A stretch of DNA of 64,000 bases from Lucifuga dentata (lineage: Eukaryota; Chordata; Actinopteri; Ophidiiformes; Bythitidae): positions 620,001 through 684,000 of the forward strand of contig VXCM01000282.1 in assembly GCA_014773175.1 (NCBI GenBank), in the 5' to 3' direction. The notes under the pieces were generated by a model. The model did not search any database. It had not been told where the DNA came from and saw only the letters and a list, made by a program, of their open reading frames with translations. Of this stretch, positions 11,349 through 24,767 are shown piece by piece. The position numbers were made by a program, and so were the translations under genes. Within the stretch, counting starts at the first letter, position 1. Each line of letters starts with the position of its first letter.

Positions 11349-14300
11349 AATAACAACAAAAAAAAAAACCTCCAAGGTCAAAAACAGAGTTATCTATGAA
11401 TTTTTTTCATTTATTCCAGCTGTGATAGCTCCTCCTTTTCCATTATCAACTTCATAGTAGTGATCATTAATAGACTTGATATTTAATTAATTTTGTGACT
11501 TTTCCATTGAGAAGGCACTTTATACTGAAGACCTTGTTATTGTATAGGATGCCCAGAACTCTCACACCAGTACCTAAGTGATCATACAAAGACTCACAGA
11601 CACATGCTATGTCCCAATTCCATACTAAATACTAAATCTAAACAGGGCTGCATTCATAAGCTATGTTGTTCTATGTCGTTTCCATCTGAAATGCTGCTGT
11701 TCATCAGCCAGCTGCTGTTGAGTCTTGAAAGCTGCATGTTCTTACAGCACACGAGCACATCATAACACAAGTACTATCTACTGCAGTATTTCAGCATCAA
11801 TATTGCCCCTCTGTATGTCTTCTGCATTAACTGTTTCCGAATGAGGTCATGTATTTCTCTCATTTGTTGTATACAGGAAATTTGCCCCTAGAAAATAAAT
11901 GCTTATGCCAAGAATATTGAATATTGTGTTTCACAGCTGTGACTCTGTGTTAATGAAGTTTATCTGGGAACAGTTGCTCTATAAAGTCATACTGCCACCA
12001 GCGATCTCCAATTAAAGGGTTTGCCAGTGGTTCTTGGGCATAAATCAGAACTTTAACCCCAGGAAGCATTTGGTCCTGCCCGCCTCAGCTGTCCATGTTT
12101 ATATTTAGTGCTGGAGGCAGAAAGATGGAGCTGTGGTGTAAGTTTACTGTGAAATTCAACCTGCTTGAGTGTTTTATGGTTTGGCTTTGTTTTTTGTTTT
12201 TTTTTATCCTTGGTGGATACTGTACAGTATAGTACAGTATCAGAGATTTTTACTCATTACCCCATGTGCTACTCCAATTACAAAATGACAAGCATTGAAG
12301 CTATCTTAGGGTTTTGGCTGTAAAGTCTGAACCCATAATGTGCCGTAGCATTTCCTAATCTTTTTCTGTCAGCTCATCATTATGGTTACTGCAGATGTTT
12401 TTGCTGTAGAAACATCTGCAGTAACCTGCAGCTGTGGAGTCTACAGTAGGCTCCTGCCAATTAAATTAAACGTACATGTCCATAATTATAAAAGTCTGCC
12501 TGTCATCATGGTAATTTTATCCACCATATCAATTATGGTGTATAAAATGGTGCATCCATACTAAAGTGCATAGCAATCCTAGGACATTATGACATGAATT
12601 TTGATGTGATCATTCATTAACACATGAAATCTCGATGAACTTTATGCATATCTGAATGCATTTTGGGGTAAAAAAAAAAAAGTTGTATTTTATATCTTAG
12701 AAAAGTTACAAAGTGTCATGAAGCATGAAAAGGATAAAATCTCATGGGCAGTCAAGTGTAAGTTAATAATTAGTAATAGTAGTATATTAATAAAGTTAAA
12801 GTTAATAGTATATAGTTAATTTTGTTTATGACACCAGTGAATTCATCAGTTGTATTACTGTTTAAATCTTTTTTCTGGAAGGACCTAGATTTACAATGAC
12901 CCAAACATAGGTACTACATGTTCACCTTTCTCACTCAGTTTTGTAACTAATCCTGAACTGCAATAGCAAATTAGTTCTTCTGAGTATTTGTAAAACAAAG
13001 TTTCAAAGTTGAGAATATGCAAATAGTGTTGTGTTGTTTCAAATAGTTATAGAATTTTTCTACTAAAGACAAAGTTTACTTGCATCTGGTGCTTGTGTGT
13101 GGAAATTTTAAGCTATTATGCAGTTAAGTATTAAATAAATCATTTTGCAGCCAGCACAGGAAAAGTAAGAAGGTAAGAGACTGTTTCCTCAGCTCCTCTC
13201 TCTGTCTGCTCTGCACAGTAGGGCATTTCTTGGTGGTCTGCTAAGGGTGGGAAGCACAGATTAAGTCTGTAACACTATCTGTTATATCCTCTTCCTACTA
13301 GGATAACCTCACAGTTTCCTTGAACTTTGTTTGAGTTATCAGGGAATCGTCTGCTTTGCTTCCAAGAGCAACATGTTTGAATGTATGGTAATTAGGGACA
13401 AGGACACCGAAAATGACAAGATTATTTAGTTCTTCAGATATCGAGATTGTGACAATAACATCCAGCTTCATTCTTCAGGTTCACCAAGGAGAACACATGG
13501 GCAAGAATGGATATGAATGAACCTTGAATACATTTGGCATTCAAAACACCAAAATATTTTACACTGAAACTCAACTCAACTGAAAATCAACAGATATAAA
13601 ATATAGTCCTGAATGCAGAATTAGGATTAAGAGAGGCTAAAAGTGGTCGAAAAGGGTGATCAAGGTCAGTGAACCCCAGCCAAAGCCCAGCACTGGGCTT
13701 GCATCCCCATGTTAATAGAGCAGGTTAAGTGTTTTTGAAGCAATAAACCAAGAATTTAGACTTTGATCAGCCATGGGATTTGTTGTTGCTGCACCTTTGG
13801 CATGAAACCCACTGGACCCCTGTGGGCTTGGTGGACATGGCAGCGGGTTTGTGATGGGGTAAAAGGGTAAGGTACACTTGGGGTTAAAATCTTAGTTCAC
13901 TGATCCCCTAAACAATAGCTCATTACAAAATGTTGTTTGGCTTGCATTCCCGAATGACTGCGCTGCTTGGACAGACACTTTATGTCTATTCATGAACAAT
14001 GTGGGTCACAGTTGCCATGTTAAGATCAAATGTCCACTTGGAAATGGATATAAGTTTGGCATAAGTGTTTGATCTAGACAGCTGGTCTGCAGATATACAT
14101 GAGATTTCAAAGAATGATGTCCTAGAATACAATACCATCTCACACAGCTACAGCTACATCACAGTGTTACATTTCAGTGTGATGACATCATTTGAAAATG
14201 ATTTAACGAGTCTCTTAATAACCTACTACTCCTCACCCTCAAATGTCATATATACAGCAGGTAGAAATTATATTTTGAATGGGGGACCAAATTCATTTAT

Positions 14301-16274
14301 ATAAATGTCCCCTCTTTCTAGTTCTCAAAAAAGTTCAGGTAAAAAGTATTTTTATGGGTTGGAGGTATAACAGCCCAATGTGTCAACTGTTTTCTAACCA
14401 ACTTTTATGCCTGAATTTCTCCAGAGGCAAGATTTCTCTATGCAAGATTATAGATTACCTAATAACTTAACTACATTTCCAGCCTTTTTTGAGCAATTTA
14501 CAAACATGTAAAGACCTGGAAATGATAAAGTTCATTGCTCTAAAGACAAATCTCAGCAGCGTGAAGTGACTTCCCAGCAGCAATGCCCAGACCTCCCCAA
14601 GAGTGGCAAACTCTTGCGTTAAATGAACGTCAATGGCAAGTAATTGCATCCATGCTGCAGCTTAACAGACACTGTGCACGCTGAAAGCCTCTCATTACAG
14701 CTGTGCACTCGCTTTGTTGATTCAGGTGCTGGACATCTTATTAATGACCATTACAGAAGTTTGTGGGTGGCAGTTTGGCCAAGCAGATTTAATGCATTTG
14801 TCCAGATGAATGACAGCTTAAGTACATCTCTGACAAATGTGGCCCTTTTATGGGTAACTTTATGGAAGCCAAAAGTATTCCAAATGAAGTGATGAATACT
14901 GTACATCACAACAGGTTTATTATTGTATTTTCCATGGCCTTTCAGCTTTGCAATAGTACTTTGATTGGTGTAAATGGGTTATTTCAGCGAGTACATTTCT
15001 CTCCTAACCTCCTCTCTGCAGCAGTAGCTCAATCCCAGGGAACTGCCCACAGACTCTGGAGGGACAGGTACACAGGGAACCATTTCTTCCAATTGCATGC
15101 CTCTAAGCCAATCACATAATTCACTTTAGTGTGAGTCAAGCATGATCACTTCCCACTGTGTTGTTTTAAATGACTGCAATTCTGAAGAGGGGTGACATCT
15201 GATGGCATCCGGTGGATGACCCAGTAAATGATATTACCAGTGATGTCTGTCTGTGAATCTTAACTGAAATACCATTGGAGACTGGTGCATCCAGCCAAAG
15301 AACACAAAGTTAAAATAACACTGACAATATAATTACAGCACAGTAGAATTTAGCTGTTTTTGTGACAGTTATGATTTATTATTAACAGTTTTGATATGAA
15401 AAGGCAACAAATTAAAGTTATTTTGCTATAAATTCAAAGGAATATAATGTTGACAATTCTTAAGAAAAATCTTGCATTATTTTCTATATTTGAGTAATGT
15501 AGCATGCTAATGCTAAGATGCACTCCATCTGAGTTGAATTACACAATACCTCACAATTAAAATCAAAGCATCTTCAGTGTAATTTATACACAAGAAGGGA
15601 CACACAACATTGTATAGTATGTAAGCCTACTTAGTGCACAAATGAGAGAGTCCATCTCATCACACTCAAAGCAGAGAAGGATGAAGCGGAAACCAACGCC
15701 TACCACAGTGTCCTTGAACTGCATAAAATAATCTTCTTATTGTCCTCACATAGAAGAGCAGCTGCCGCCTTTTGTGGTCACAAAAAGGCTAATGTCTCTA
15801 AATTGTCACAATATCAATAGTAGAGTGAAGCTGATAACTTACTGCCAGACAAAAATCTATGAAAAACTGCATGTGACGCACTGAAAGACAATAAAATGCT
15901 CCAAATTACAAAAGCAGTGGACAAACATTGGACTTCCTTAGCACTTGTGTTGATAATGGGGATATCCTGCTGATATAGACACCATAACCACCTTCTATTT
16001 AAGTGTATTATCAACCATGGAGAGGTGGAGTCAACTGTAATGTAAATAATTTCCCTTCAAATAAACAGAAAATAACTTATTTATTCCTTAGAACTCTCAG
16101 AAAATATTGTTTTATTCTCTTATAGTCAATAATCTTTCATTTTAATTGCCTTCAACACATCCTGAAATCTGAAAGTACAGTTAAAGCTGAAAGCTGACAG
16201 AGGTCTTCTGTCTCCTCCTCAGAAGTTATTGCATTGGGTTAATTGTCTACTTTGAGGTCTGGGTGTACCTATTT
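11349..16274. other. No supported gene
   Basis: AT-rich. Holds the hairpin at 12384 and the inverted words TACTGTACAGTATAGTACAG near 12220. 14640-14800 is repeat-free and GC-richer, but no exon structure could be fixed. Confidence 0.55.
12384..12426. repeat. 43-bp perfect hairpin
   Basis: GGTTACTGCAGATGTTT is matched exactly inverted by AAACATCTGCAGTAACC (17 bases each), loop TTGCTGTAG. Confidence 0.9.
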
Positions 16275-16590
16275 AAAGAAACACTCCCACTTTTTGAAAA
16301 TATGATTGTCTTTGTACTGAAAGCTATTGAAGAACAATACTTTTCATGAAATTCCAGGACAGTACAAAGACTGGAAGTAGGGTAAAACTGCTGGCCTTGG
16401 GGAAAAAACAGAGCTTCCATCAGCTCTAAACCTACCTTGTTTACACATTATATCTTATTTATTTTACACATGTAGAAAAAGAAAATGAGACATTGTGTTT
16501 TTAGCAGTAGTTGGATGTTGGATCTATTTTCTGATCAAGAACAGCTGGATGCAGTGACTGCATGCAGAATCTAAAAAGTCTTGTCCTTAT
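16275..16590 (+). repeat. Degenerate teleost DNA repeat (AGACTGGAAG family)
   Basis: TTTAAAGAAACACTCCCACT, ACAAAGACTGGAAGTAGGG, AAACTGCTGGCCTTGG, ACATTATATCTTATTTATTT and GCAGTGACTGCATG occur in the order seen in a very common percomorph repeat (GGTTAGCTTAGCATAAAGAC, then CTAGCCTGGCTCTGTC). It is diverged, without clear ends. Superfamily not assigned. Confidence 0.45.
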
Positions 16591-16708
16591 AGTGGGTTGC
16601 ACACTGTCCAAAAAGATATCACCACCATAGCACAATGCACAATGTCCCCATGACTGCACTGGATAGTGAAAGTGAATTAAAGTGAAATTACGCTGCCAGG
16701 ATGGAGAA

Positions 16709-16742
16709 GTCTCTCATCTCTCTCTCTCTCTCTAGTCTCTCT
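16709..16742. repeat. (TC)n microsatellite
   Basis: TCTC runs interrupted by ATCTC and AGTC. Confidence 0.9.
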
Positions 16743-16819
16743 ATTATTTTATTTTATTCTTCACCTGTTAAGTCAAAATCTCTAGCTATACTTCATCAGC
16801 CAATGTCTTTTTATAGAGT

Positions 16820-16886
16820 GTTAGCTTAGCTTAGCTTTCACAATCCTAAAATATTTCTAGGACTGTGAAAGCTAAGCTAAGCTAAC
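16820..16886. repeat. 67-bp hairpin with 29-base arms
   Basis: GTTAGCTTAGCTTAGCTTTC and the following 9 bases pair with the inverse at 16858-16886 with one mismatch; loop 9 bases (AAATATTTC). The arm contains the GTTAGCTTAGC word of the nearby repeat family at 16275. Confidence 0.88.
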
Positions 16887-17914
16887 ATTAGGCCTATCTC
16901 TGTAGGACACTGTAGACAACAGTGCGTAACTAGAAAGAAGGGGGAGACTGACTGACCTGTATGTGCATGAGATGTGATCGACGTTGACTTTAAGATGACC
17001 TAAGTGGTGATTTGTGGTTGTCACTCGAGCACAATGAATTTTTCCAAATCTTATCACTAGGAGAAGCCAGAGAGACTTGATCTTTATCAAAGAACACTTG
17101 ATTTATAGACACCTGTCAGGACAGAGACAGCTGATTTATGTATTGCACTCAACACCATTGCTGCTGTGGCACAGAGGGACTGAATGCAACTTGACTAATG
17201 TGATAGCACAGATGGTTGGATGGATCTTGTTAATCAATCGTCCTTCTGAAGGATGAAAACAGCCCATGTGAATGTCACCAAGAAGACGGTCATGACATTA
17301 GCATTTTGGCCAACCTCCACAGAATGTCAAAGTGGCTTAGCAGGCCAGTGTTCAGACTTAATTTACTATGTTTAGCAATCAACAAACCCCTACAATCCAC
17401 TACTTTTGTACTGTAATCAGATGAAATACATCACATAATAAAAACTGTACATTGCAAAAGTAGAACTCTCTTCTTCGCAGATAGGAAAGCTCTGTAGCAG
17501 ATAACTACACAGACAGACTAGTAAATATGATTTTGACAATTTGTAGGTAGAAGGTCAAGAAAAAATGTTGAAACTATTCTGAATTTGGTTGAAAGTGAAA
17601 GATTTGTTTAGATGTAAAAGTTAAGTTAAATACAGTAAGTCCCGTTTCAAGAGCATTGTGATGACTATGCATATCTCAACATGCAGCATGTTCTACAGGA
17701 TCTCCTAGGCATTCTTTTCTTAGCAAATTGTATAAAAGCAGTTTAAATACTATACTACAAAGTTATTGTGCAAGTTGACAATTAAAGTGCCAACCACTGT
17801 GCAATGGCTACTTGCTTACTTATGCAAGATTTCTCAAAAATGTATATTTAAGAAAATGTTATTTTAAAAAAGTATTTTTAAAAAGTTATTAAGGGGGCCT
17901 TAATTGTGGACTTA

Positions 17915-18323
17915 TTAAAGGACCATACCAGCCATTAAAAAGCGTGGAGTGATCTGAAAATGCTTCCTAGTGGTGCATTCAAGTGCTGTAGTGAAGAACT
18001 GACAACAGGAAGAAGCTTCAGATCACTCCGCGTTTTTATTGTGCTTAAACACCAAAAATTACGTAACTTCAAAAAAACCTTAATACACGTCTTGTTCGTG
18101 ATGATGGATTACCTATCCCAAGAACGTTTCAAGTATCAACAAGTTGATTTTAATAGCATACCAGAACAAATTGAAACCAAGGGTGGTCTGGAAGGTAGGA
18201 AAAAAAAAATGTAATTCACCGTTCCAGTAGTATGCTTTGGGAAATGATTGTCAGTAACATTACATGTATGAAAATTGACTATATTAGGCTCAAACAGGCA
18301 AAATGGACAGTATAGTCCTTTAA
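17915..18323 (+). mobile_element. TTAA-flanked DNA element, copy A (409 bp, internally rearranged)
   Basis: It is bounded by TTAA on both sides, with terminal inverted repeats: TTAAAGGACCATACCAG on the left against TTAAAGGACTATACTGT read inward from the right. TTAA target duplications are known from piggyBac and Kolobok superfamilies; the terminal AGGAC does not decide between them. The right half, from GATGGATTACCTATCCC, aligns with copy B at 28942-29555. The left half of copy B is missing and a different stretch with its own inverted repeat (17936-18038) takes its place. No transposase is seen. Confidence 0.65.
17936..18038. repeat. Nested inverted repeat inside TTAA copy A
   Basis: Arms of about 22 bases (GCGTGGAGTGATCTGAA against its complement near CTTCAGATCACTCCGCG) are separated by about 58 bases. 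Other members of the TTAA family here lack it, so it is a separate insertion or a subfamily-specific end. Confidence 0.55.
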
Positions 18324-19735
18324 CAATCACTATGCGTGTGTGGACCTAGCAGTATTGCAAAGTGTTACCTTCAATACGGTCAGATGACTCTCCATTAGTT
18401 TTGTCAAGGTCCATGACCTCTGTCATTTCAATGTTCCCTTGCTTTACTCAGTATGGTTGTAATGATTCAGATGGCCAATGGATTTGAGTTCGATTGTTGA
18501 AGAGGGAATCAATCCCACTGAAGAACAACTACTGCTGATGAAGATGATGAATAATAATGTATACTTGCAGTTTAACCTTCTTCTTTTAGTGCTATACCCC
18601 ACTAATCTTCTGCACTACAATGAAAGTATCAACTTGTGCTGGCTAACATACCTAATCCTTTACATGTTATGGTGATCACAGCTGTTTACTTTGAGCTGAA
18701 TCTAGGTGGTATCTTGATGCCTTTTCAAGTTTGTTAGGCTTCATACTCCAGGGGATAAGAGGGCTGGAAGTGTTCCTAAATCATGATGAATGTCTCAGCA
18801 GTTGTTTATTTTATAGCTGGGTAGCAATTAACCTATATTTGCTGATTCCTCACGCTACTTTAAGCCATCATGAGTTATCAACCTCTTTTGTTGACGAGCT
18901 GGCACGCATTGAGACAGTAAAAATTCTACTGCTCCTTTAACCCGTACAAGTCTGTGTTCGACCTAGCACGTTTGAAGCAGCTCTCTTGAGGTCTTAGTTA
19001 AAAAGCATAAAATGATATATATGTGATTTTCCCCATGACGGATGGCCACACTGCGTCCTTTGTGTCAGTGATGATCATGTGAACCCTGACCATGACCAGG
19101 AAGCAATTTGTTGAGCTTAAGAAGCCCTGAAGAAAATGGGAGGTCCTCAGGTCAACAGCCCAGATATTTCCACTTACTTCTATCTCAGAGGTGAAGACCT
19201 ATGGGTGTTTTATTCAACAAGGTCTTCCTATGTCTCCCTTTACCAGCAGTAAGAGACAACCTAATGAATCAAACACTCTTTCTGGACAGGTATGTGAGTT
19301 TCATGAACAGGCAAAGTCAAAGTTCTTGTGTTTCCCCCAATAAAATTCATCACTGATGCATTTATCATGGTTGGCTCATGACTTCACCAAATTACAGAAT
19401 CACAGTCTGAATTATTTAAACCTGCACAAGGGAAAATGTCATGTAAAAAAACAGATGTCAGCTGCTGGTGATGCAGCAGAGAAGATCATCCCATCACAAC
19501 TAACTGAGACAACTGATTCACCCTGTTTACTAAAAATTCAGTTCAAGAGGTGATCAATCAGAACTGTAAAACACAAAACTTGTAAACACCAGAGCAGAGC
19601 TGAATCCAAATGTATAGAGCCGTCACGGGCAAAAACAACTACAAACATGTTCCCTAATTTTTACAGACTTTTATTCTTGCAAAAAGTGAAGCACTTTCTT
19701 CTATTTAAAAGCTAGACTAACAAGAGGTTTTCTTG

Positions 19736-19761
19736 TGCACACACATGCAAGTGTGTGTGCA
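19736..19761. repeat. CA/TG hairpin
   Basis: TGCACACACA and TGTGTGTGCA flank TGCAAG. This is the same kind of CA-to-TG junction as the centre of the palindrome at 1240. Confidence 0.6.
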
Positions 19762-20051
19762 AGCACACTTGCTAACCTTGTAGCCTAAGCTAAATTTAAG
19801 ATTTAAAAAAAAAAAAAAATTCTTCACATCCAGGGTCACTCAATGCTGAACTTGGTGTATAAACATATTTAAGTCTCACTCACCACCAGCTCATGCTTTT
19901 TATATTCCATCAGACAGAGTTCATTTTGCTGAGTCCCTTCAGCCAGACACTGAGATGCTGCATTTTGGTTAAAACCTTTGGGTGAACAAAAGCTGAGCAG
20001 CTCAGCCCAATAAATGCTTCAGCCAACAAGTTTTACAATCCTTCACTGAGG

Positions 20052-20098
20052 AATCACTGTAAATTTAACAGTGATTATGAACTCCTCTATTATAGAGG
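20052..20098. repeat. Two adjacent small hairpins
   Basis: AATCACTGT/ACAGTGATT (loop AAATTTA) is followed after 7 bases by CCTCTA/TAGAGG (loop TTA). Confidence 0.7.
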
Positions 20099-20274
20099 AT
20101 GTAAAATAATATTTGAAGAGTCAGTTCCAGATTGTTTATTCTGGGGCTTTCAGCTTTCCAGCAGCTGTTTTACAACACCCATGACAGTCAACAATAGGAA
20201 GTGATTTACGTATATGTACTTTCACGAGATTGGCTAAAGGTGCCTAACACATTTCATTTTTTTTAAAAACTTGT

Positions 20275-20400
20275 CATTATTATTTTTTATTATTATTTAG
20301 TATATAACCACATAGCTACATATATTGTTATATAGTAAATCATATATCACATATACAGTAATACATAACTACATATGCTAGCTGTATAATCAACTTTATT
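20275..20400. repeat. AT-rich low-complexity tract
   Basis: TATTATTTTTTATTATTATT followed by irregular ACATA/TATAT words (CATATATCACATATACAG). No coding or RNA signal. Confidence 0.7.
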
Positions 20401-21912
20401 GTTCTTCTGTAAAAGTTGAAAGTACAATAATAACCATTTAAATTATTTACATATATTGTACATCAATGCTGATCCAAAAGTGTGAATATTTTTAAAGCTT
20501 TTTTCTTTCTTGATTTCTTGTCTTGGAAAAAATATGTAATATAAGTACACAGGTTTAATGTAAGAGCAGTACAAATATAACTAAATAAGTCATCCTGGGA
20601 AGCGGCAGTTGGAGCCATAGCGGAAAGTTTAATGTGCATTACTACTGTAATGCTGCAACGCTGAATTTTTGGCCTTTAGGGAGAAAAATCTTTAAAATAC
20701 GCTGACAGACATAAAGCCCTGAGTACTGCAGGCATGTCGAGTTACAGTGACTAACATGTGCGCAAACTCACAGCAACATTAACAATCCACAGGAGTTGTT
20801 GTCTGGCCAATTTTGATAATTCTTGTGCACAACTAAACAGGCTGGCCTGATGGTGACACTAGAACAAAGGTCACGGTGTCACCAAAAGCTTAAATAGTAA
20901 CAACAATTTCACATAAACGTAGTTATGAGTTTTTGAGATCACTTATTCATGGACCAAAGTGATGTTTAAGGGAGAATTTGTACCTGACAATCTCATTAGT
21001 GTAAAAGGTCAGGGGGTCACCAAAATTATTAGGTATTAATCTCTGGGGTTCATGGTTATCTGTAGCAGGTTTGCAGTCATGCTTTGACTTGTTATGACAC
21101 AGAATTGAGAAACCAAATTGTTGGCTAAGATGCTCCCAGAGGTCCTGGTCTCAGACCATTTGAAAGCAGGAAATTTCGAGCTCTTGGAAAGCTCTCACCA
21201 CCTTGGACAACACAAACCAAAAGACAGGAACACTGGGGTCACATCTGAGATTTGAGCCTCTCCAGTCATCTAAGTATTTGCTTTAGCCTTGGAATTTCCC
21301 ACAGAAAATACTGACATCTACACAGAGGACACACAGCTTTCTAACAGGTTTATGGGAGGTATCCTTCCATGAAGGTAAGATGGTTAACCGTGACATAAGC
21401 TATTGGACAGGCCAGCACGGCTTTCTATAAACTTTCACACTCAGTAGTTCTTAGCGGTAACCTTTGGGTTGGACATTTAGTGATATTTTTGAATCTCAAT
21501 GTCTATATTACAACAAATGTTTAGATTCATATTTATAGGTTTTGTTAATCTTGTTTTCTTAGATTAGCAACGGTCTATGTTAAATACAATGTAGCTGTTT
21601 GCAAATGAAAAACAGGACTATTAATTAGACTATATCACCCTGTTGTAGATACAAGCCTTGTTTTGGGAAGTTTTTTATTTTTTTTACCAGTTGATTTATT
21701 TCATGATACAAAGATGGGAATTTGTTTCATTGACAACTCAGTTTATAAAAAAATTCTCGCTCTGAGCATCCAAACATGTTTATTTCAATTAATTAAACAT
21801 AAAAATTGAAATTAAGAAGCTTCGTATTCAAAGGATATATGTAAACACAGACATATGTTTACATTACAGTGGAATTCCAGAAAGAGAATGATTATTACAC
21901 TAGTTTACAGAC

Positions 21913-21947
21913 TTTTTTTTTTTTTTTTANCTTTTTTTTTTTTTTTT
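21913..21947. repeat. Poly-T with one-base gap (N at 21930)
   Basis: AC-T(n)-A, N, C-T(n)-AC: the two sides have the same structure, suggesting overlapping contig ends set side by side rather than merged. Confidence 0.85.
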
Positions 21948-22856
21948 ACTTTTTAATGCTATCGTCCTTTTCATGACTTCTTCTTTTAGGCAATGTCTGT
22001 AAAGCAATTTGGGAAAACATACGCTTTAGGTTATACGTAGAAATATAAATTTAATTTGACTGTTATTTGCTCTGGCTTATTTAAAATCATTCTGCTACTG
22101 TTACTTCAAACTCTTCAGGCTATTTTCCATAGGTGCTGACTGCTTGCAGTCACTGTGGATTTACATTTCATTTAGTATGACATGTCTGCCAATTTTAGTC
22201 TGCTTCTACACATTCACCTCTTATGGTCATTACTTGAGGAACTCTGTCAAGTTAAGGCCTCCCAAGTTAGATGACATAGCAATTAACCATTCAGCTTCAC
22301 AGGCCTGTAAGTTTTCAACATAACACACTGTAAAATGCTTTGTGTCTGCTTTCCGTGTTTTACCTGATTTAGTTTCTTTCTCTTTTTTGGTCTCTCTTTA
22401 CTGGAATTTTGTTAATGTCTTGTAATAGCCTCTGATCTATTCTCATGCCAAGCAGTGCCAAGGTCAAAGGTCATTGTGTTCCAGATTGTAAAGGTCCTTT
22501 CTGGGACATGGACATGCCTACTTTGATGTTGAACTTGTACAAAAGTAAAACCACTGCTGATTACTCAGGAAGCAGAGAAGATTTGGACCTAAAACACAAG
22601 AGTATTACCAAAGTAGGAACACAGGCCTATAGAGTCATTAGAGAAGTGCATTAAGGGGTAATGCTTTCCCCATGTGCTTAAAGCCGTGAGATACATGGAA
22701 AACAATTAAGAGTTTACCTTGAAAATAATGTAGTGTGCTGTCATCTCCACAGACATTGTTTTTTCCCCAATCGAGAGGTTTATTGATCATTGGAATTGTA
22801 GTTTTCCTTCCATTAACAACTCTACAAAAATTTATTCCTATGATCAAATAAACTGA

Positions 22857-22898
22857 ACATAAACTAGACCACAACTAGAGTTCTTAGCTAGTTTATGT
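22857..22898. repeat. Inverted repeat, 11-base arms
   Basis: ACATAAACTAG and CTAGTTTATGT are separated by 20 bases; a 32-base A run follows at 22927. Confidence 0.65.
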
Positions 22899-22926
22899 CA
22901 CAAGGAAATACAGTATGCCTTGGGGG

Positions 22927-22958
<32 letters not shown>
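22927..22958. repeat. Poly-A run (32)
   Basis: Follows TTGGGGG; 160 bases before a TTAA-type end (GACTGTCCCTTTAA near 23100). Confidence 0.9.
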
Positions 22959-22961
<3 letters not shown>

Positions 22962-23497
22962 ATACTTCATCCCTCATTAAATGTCAAAAAGCTTAACTGA
23001 GACAAAAAGGTTGATGATTATTTCATGGCTTATCTATAGCCGCTTTAATAAGCAATCTGTGCATTCCCTAAAATGGAAGGGGAACTTCTCAAAATGTTTG
23101 ACTGTCCCTTTAAGGACCAATGGAGTGCTGATTTCATTAAAAGTGTGTTAAGTAGTGCTACTGTAGCCAAATTTCAGTAGCATTAGAATTTTCATTAGCT
23201 TCTGTTTAAGGTTAGTAGTTTAGCATGCATGTGGGTGACCTGCTGAACAGCCTGCTAGATTTTGGAGGGCTTTTCTAATTGTCTCCTACTGAAAATAACA
23301 CTTATCAAAACTTATTTAGCTAAATATAGCGAATATAGCTGACCTTGGACCAACTCAGTCCCAGGTCAGGTTTCAATTACTAAGAATTGAATAGATCCAT
23401 GAAGACCTCCATGCTGTGGTTTTTGACATACTCTGTTGCTGTATATTCAGTTACTACAGTACTGGAATAATCAGGATAATTACATCATTCATCAGTT

Positions 23498-23524
23498 AAA
23501 AAAAAAAAAAAAAAAAAAAAAAAA
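23498..23524. repeat. Poly-A run (27)
   Basis: Uninterrupted A run. Confidence 0.9.
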
Positions 23525-23923
23525 CAATCACAGGTTCTTAAAGGATTTCAGATATACAGATTAGTTTGAAAATTATGTCCCAAAATTAAATTTGTGAAAT
23601 CAATCGAGCGTTTTTGACAATGACGCAACATCATGTTCACACTGCTCAGCTATCTGGCCTTTCCCTGACCCCCGGGTTCTGCCTTTCCTCTGACTTTCAA
23701 CAACAGGTTTGAGGACCATCAGACACATGGGTGAGGGTGATAGGCCAGGGATAGTTCCCATGACATAGGAAGAGGAGTTGTCTTGCCAGGAAATCAGGAA
23801 ATTATGCTTTGGAGAACCCCCACAGCCCTTCATCCCCGTCCCATTCTGGTAGACCAATCAACTTCCAGTCTCTTCCATATAATGTGGAAGGGATTAGTGA
23901 AAGTATCTATCAGTCAGTCACTC

Positions 23924-23943
23924 TGTCAAGTCAAGTCAAGTCA
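23924..23943. repeat. (GTCAA) tandem
   Basis: Four 5-base units. Confidence 0.8.
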
Positions 23944-24122
23944 TCGGTCTGTGGCTTCATCATCTGGCTATCAGAAAAATTAGAAGACCAAATGCTCCTT
24001 GGGTTCTGGTGCTGCAATATGGGTGTGCATGCATGTGTGTATCTTTGTATGTCTGCTGTCTAAAAGAACAAAATTTTAAGTGCAGGAACAGGAAGGTAGA
24101 TTTAAAGGGGTCAGAGAGACAT

Positions 24123-24158
24123 GATTGCATTAAACCCCCCCAAGGGTTTAATGCAATC
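24123..24158. repeat. 36-bp perfect hairpin
   Basis: GATTGCATTAAACCC and GGGTTTAATGCAATC flank a CCCCAA loop. Confidence 0.88.
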
Positions 24159-24659
24159 CCGTCCCACCTGCTCATACAAGCTTCTTCTACACTCTCCTGT
24201 ATTATCTTTGACCTTTTCTGAGAGAATGAAAAAGGAAACACTGCCGTCAATGGGTTGCATGCATTAACAGGAGTAGATAATAGCTGCAAAGTGAAGCAAG
24301 ACAGAACAAAGAATGTTTTAAACAGTGGTCAGAGAACATGTGGCTGTAATGAGCCCTGACCCATTACAACAAACTCAAAGAGAGGTAAACAAGCCACAAG
24401 TACCTTGATCCCCTCATCAGACCTGATACATAAACATTATTACAATAGTGAAGCAAGATGCAGATCGATCTGGAGGTGTTTGACTTTTTCAGTTAAGGAT
24501 GATTATTTTGGTCTGGGCCTAATGACTCATTTGATTTCCTGGTATATTTTCACCCTCTCTCTGTACATTTAGTTTAGTATTTTATATAGTTCTCAGTATA
24601 TTTTCTTTTCTTCTTTGTACTTTTGTCAATGCTGCTTTTCTTGTGAAGGTTGTTAATTT

Positions 24660-24690
24660 GCATATATATATATGTATGTATGTACATATA
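24660..24690. repeat. (TA)n(TGTA)n tract
   Basis: CATATATATATATGTATGTA and TGTACATATA. Confidence 0.85.
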
Positions 24691-24767
24691 ATGAAAGCAC
24701 AGAAAAAAAACAGGTAATCAGATTGTACTCATTAAATTTTTGCCACTATATGATACTGATTGAATGA

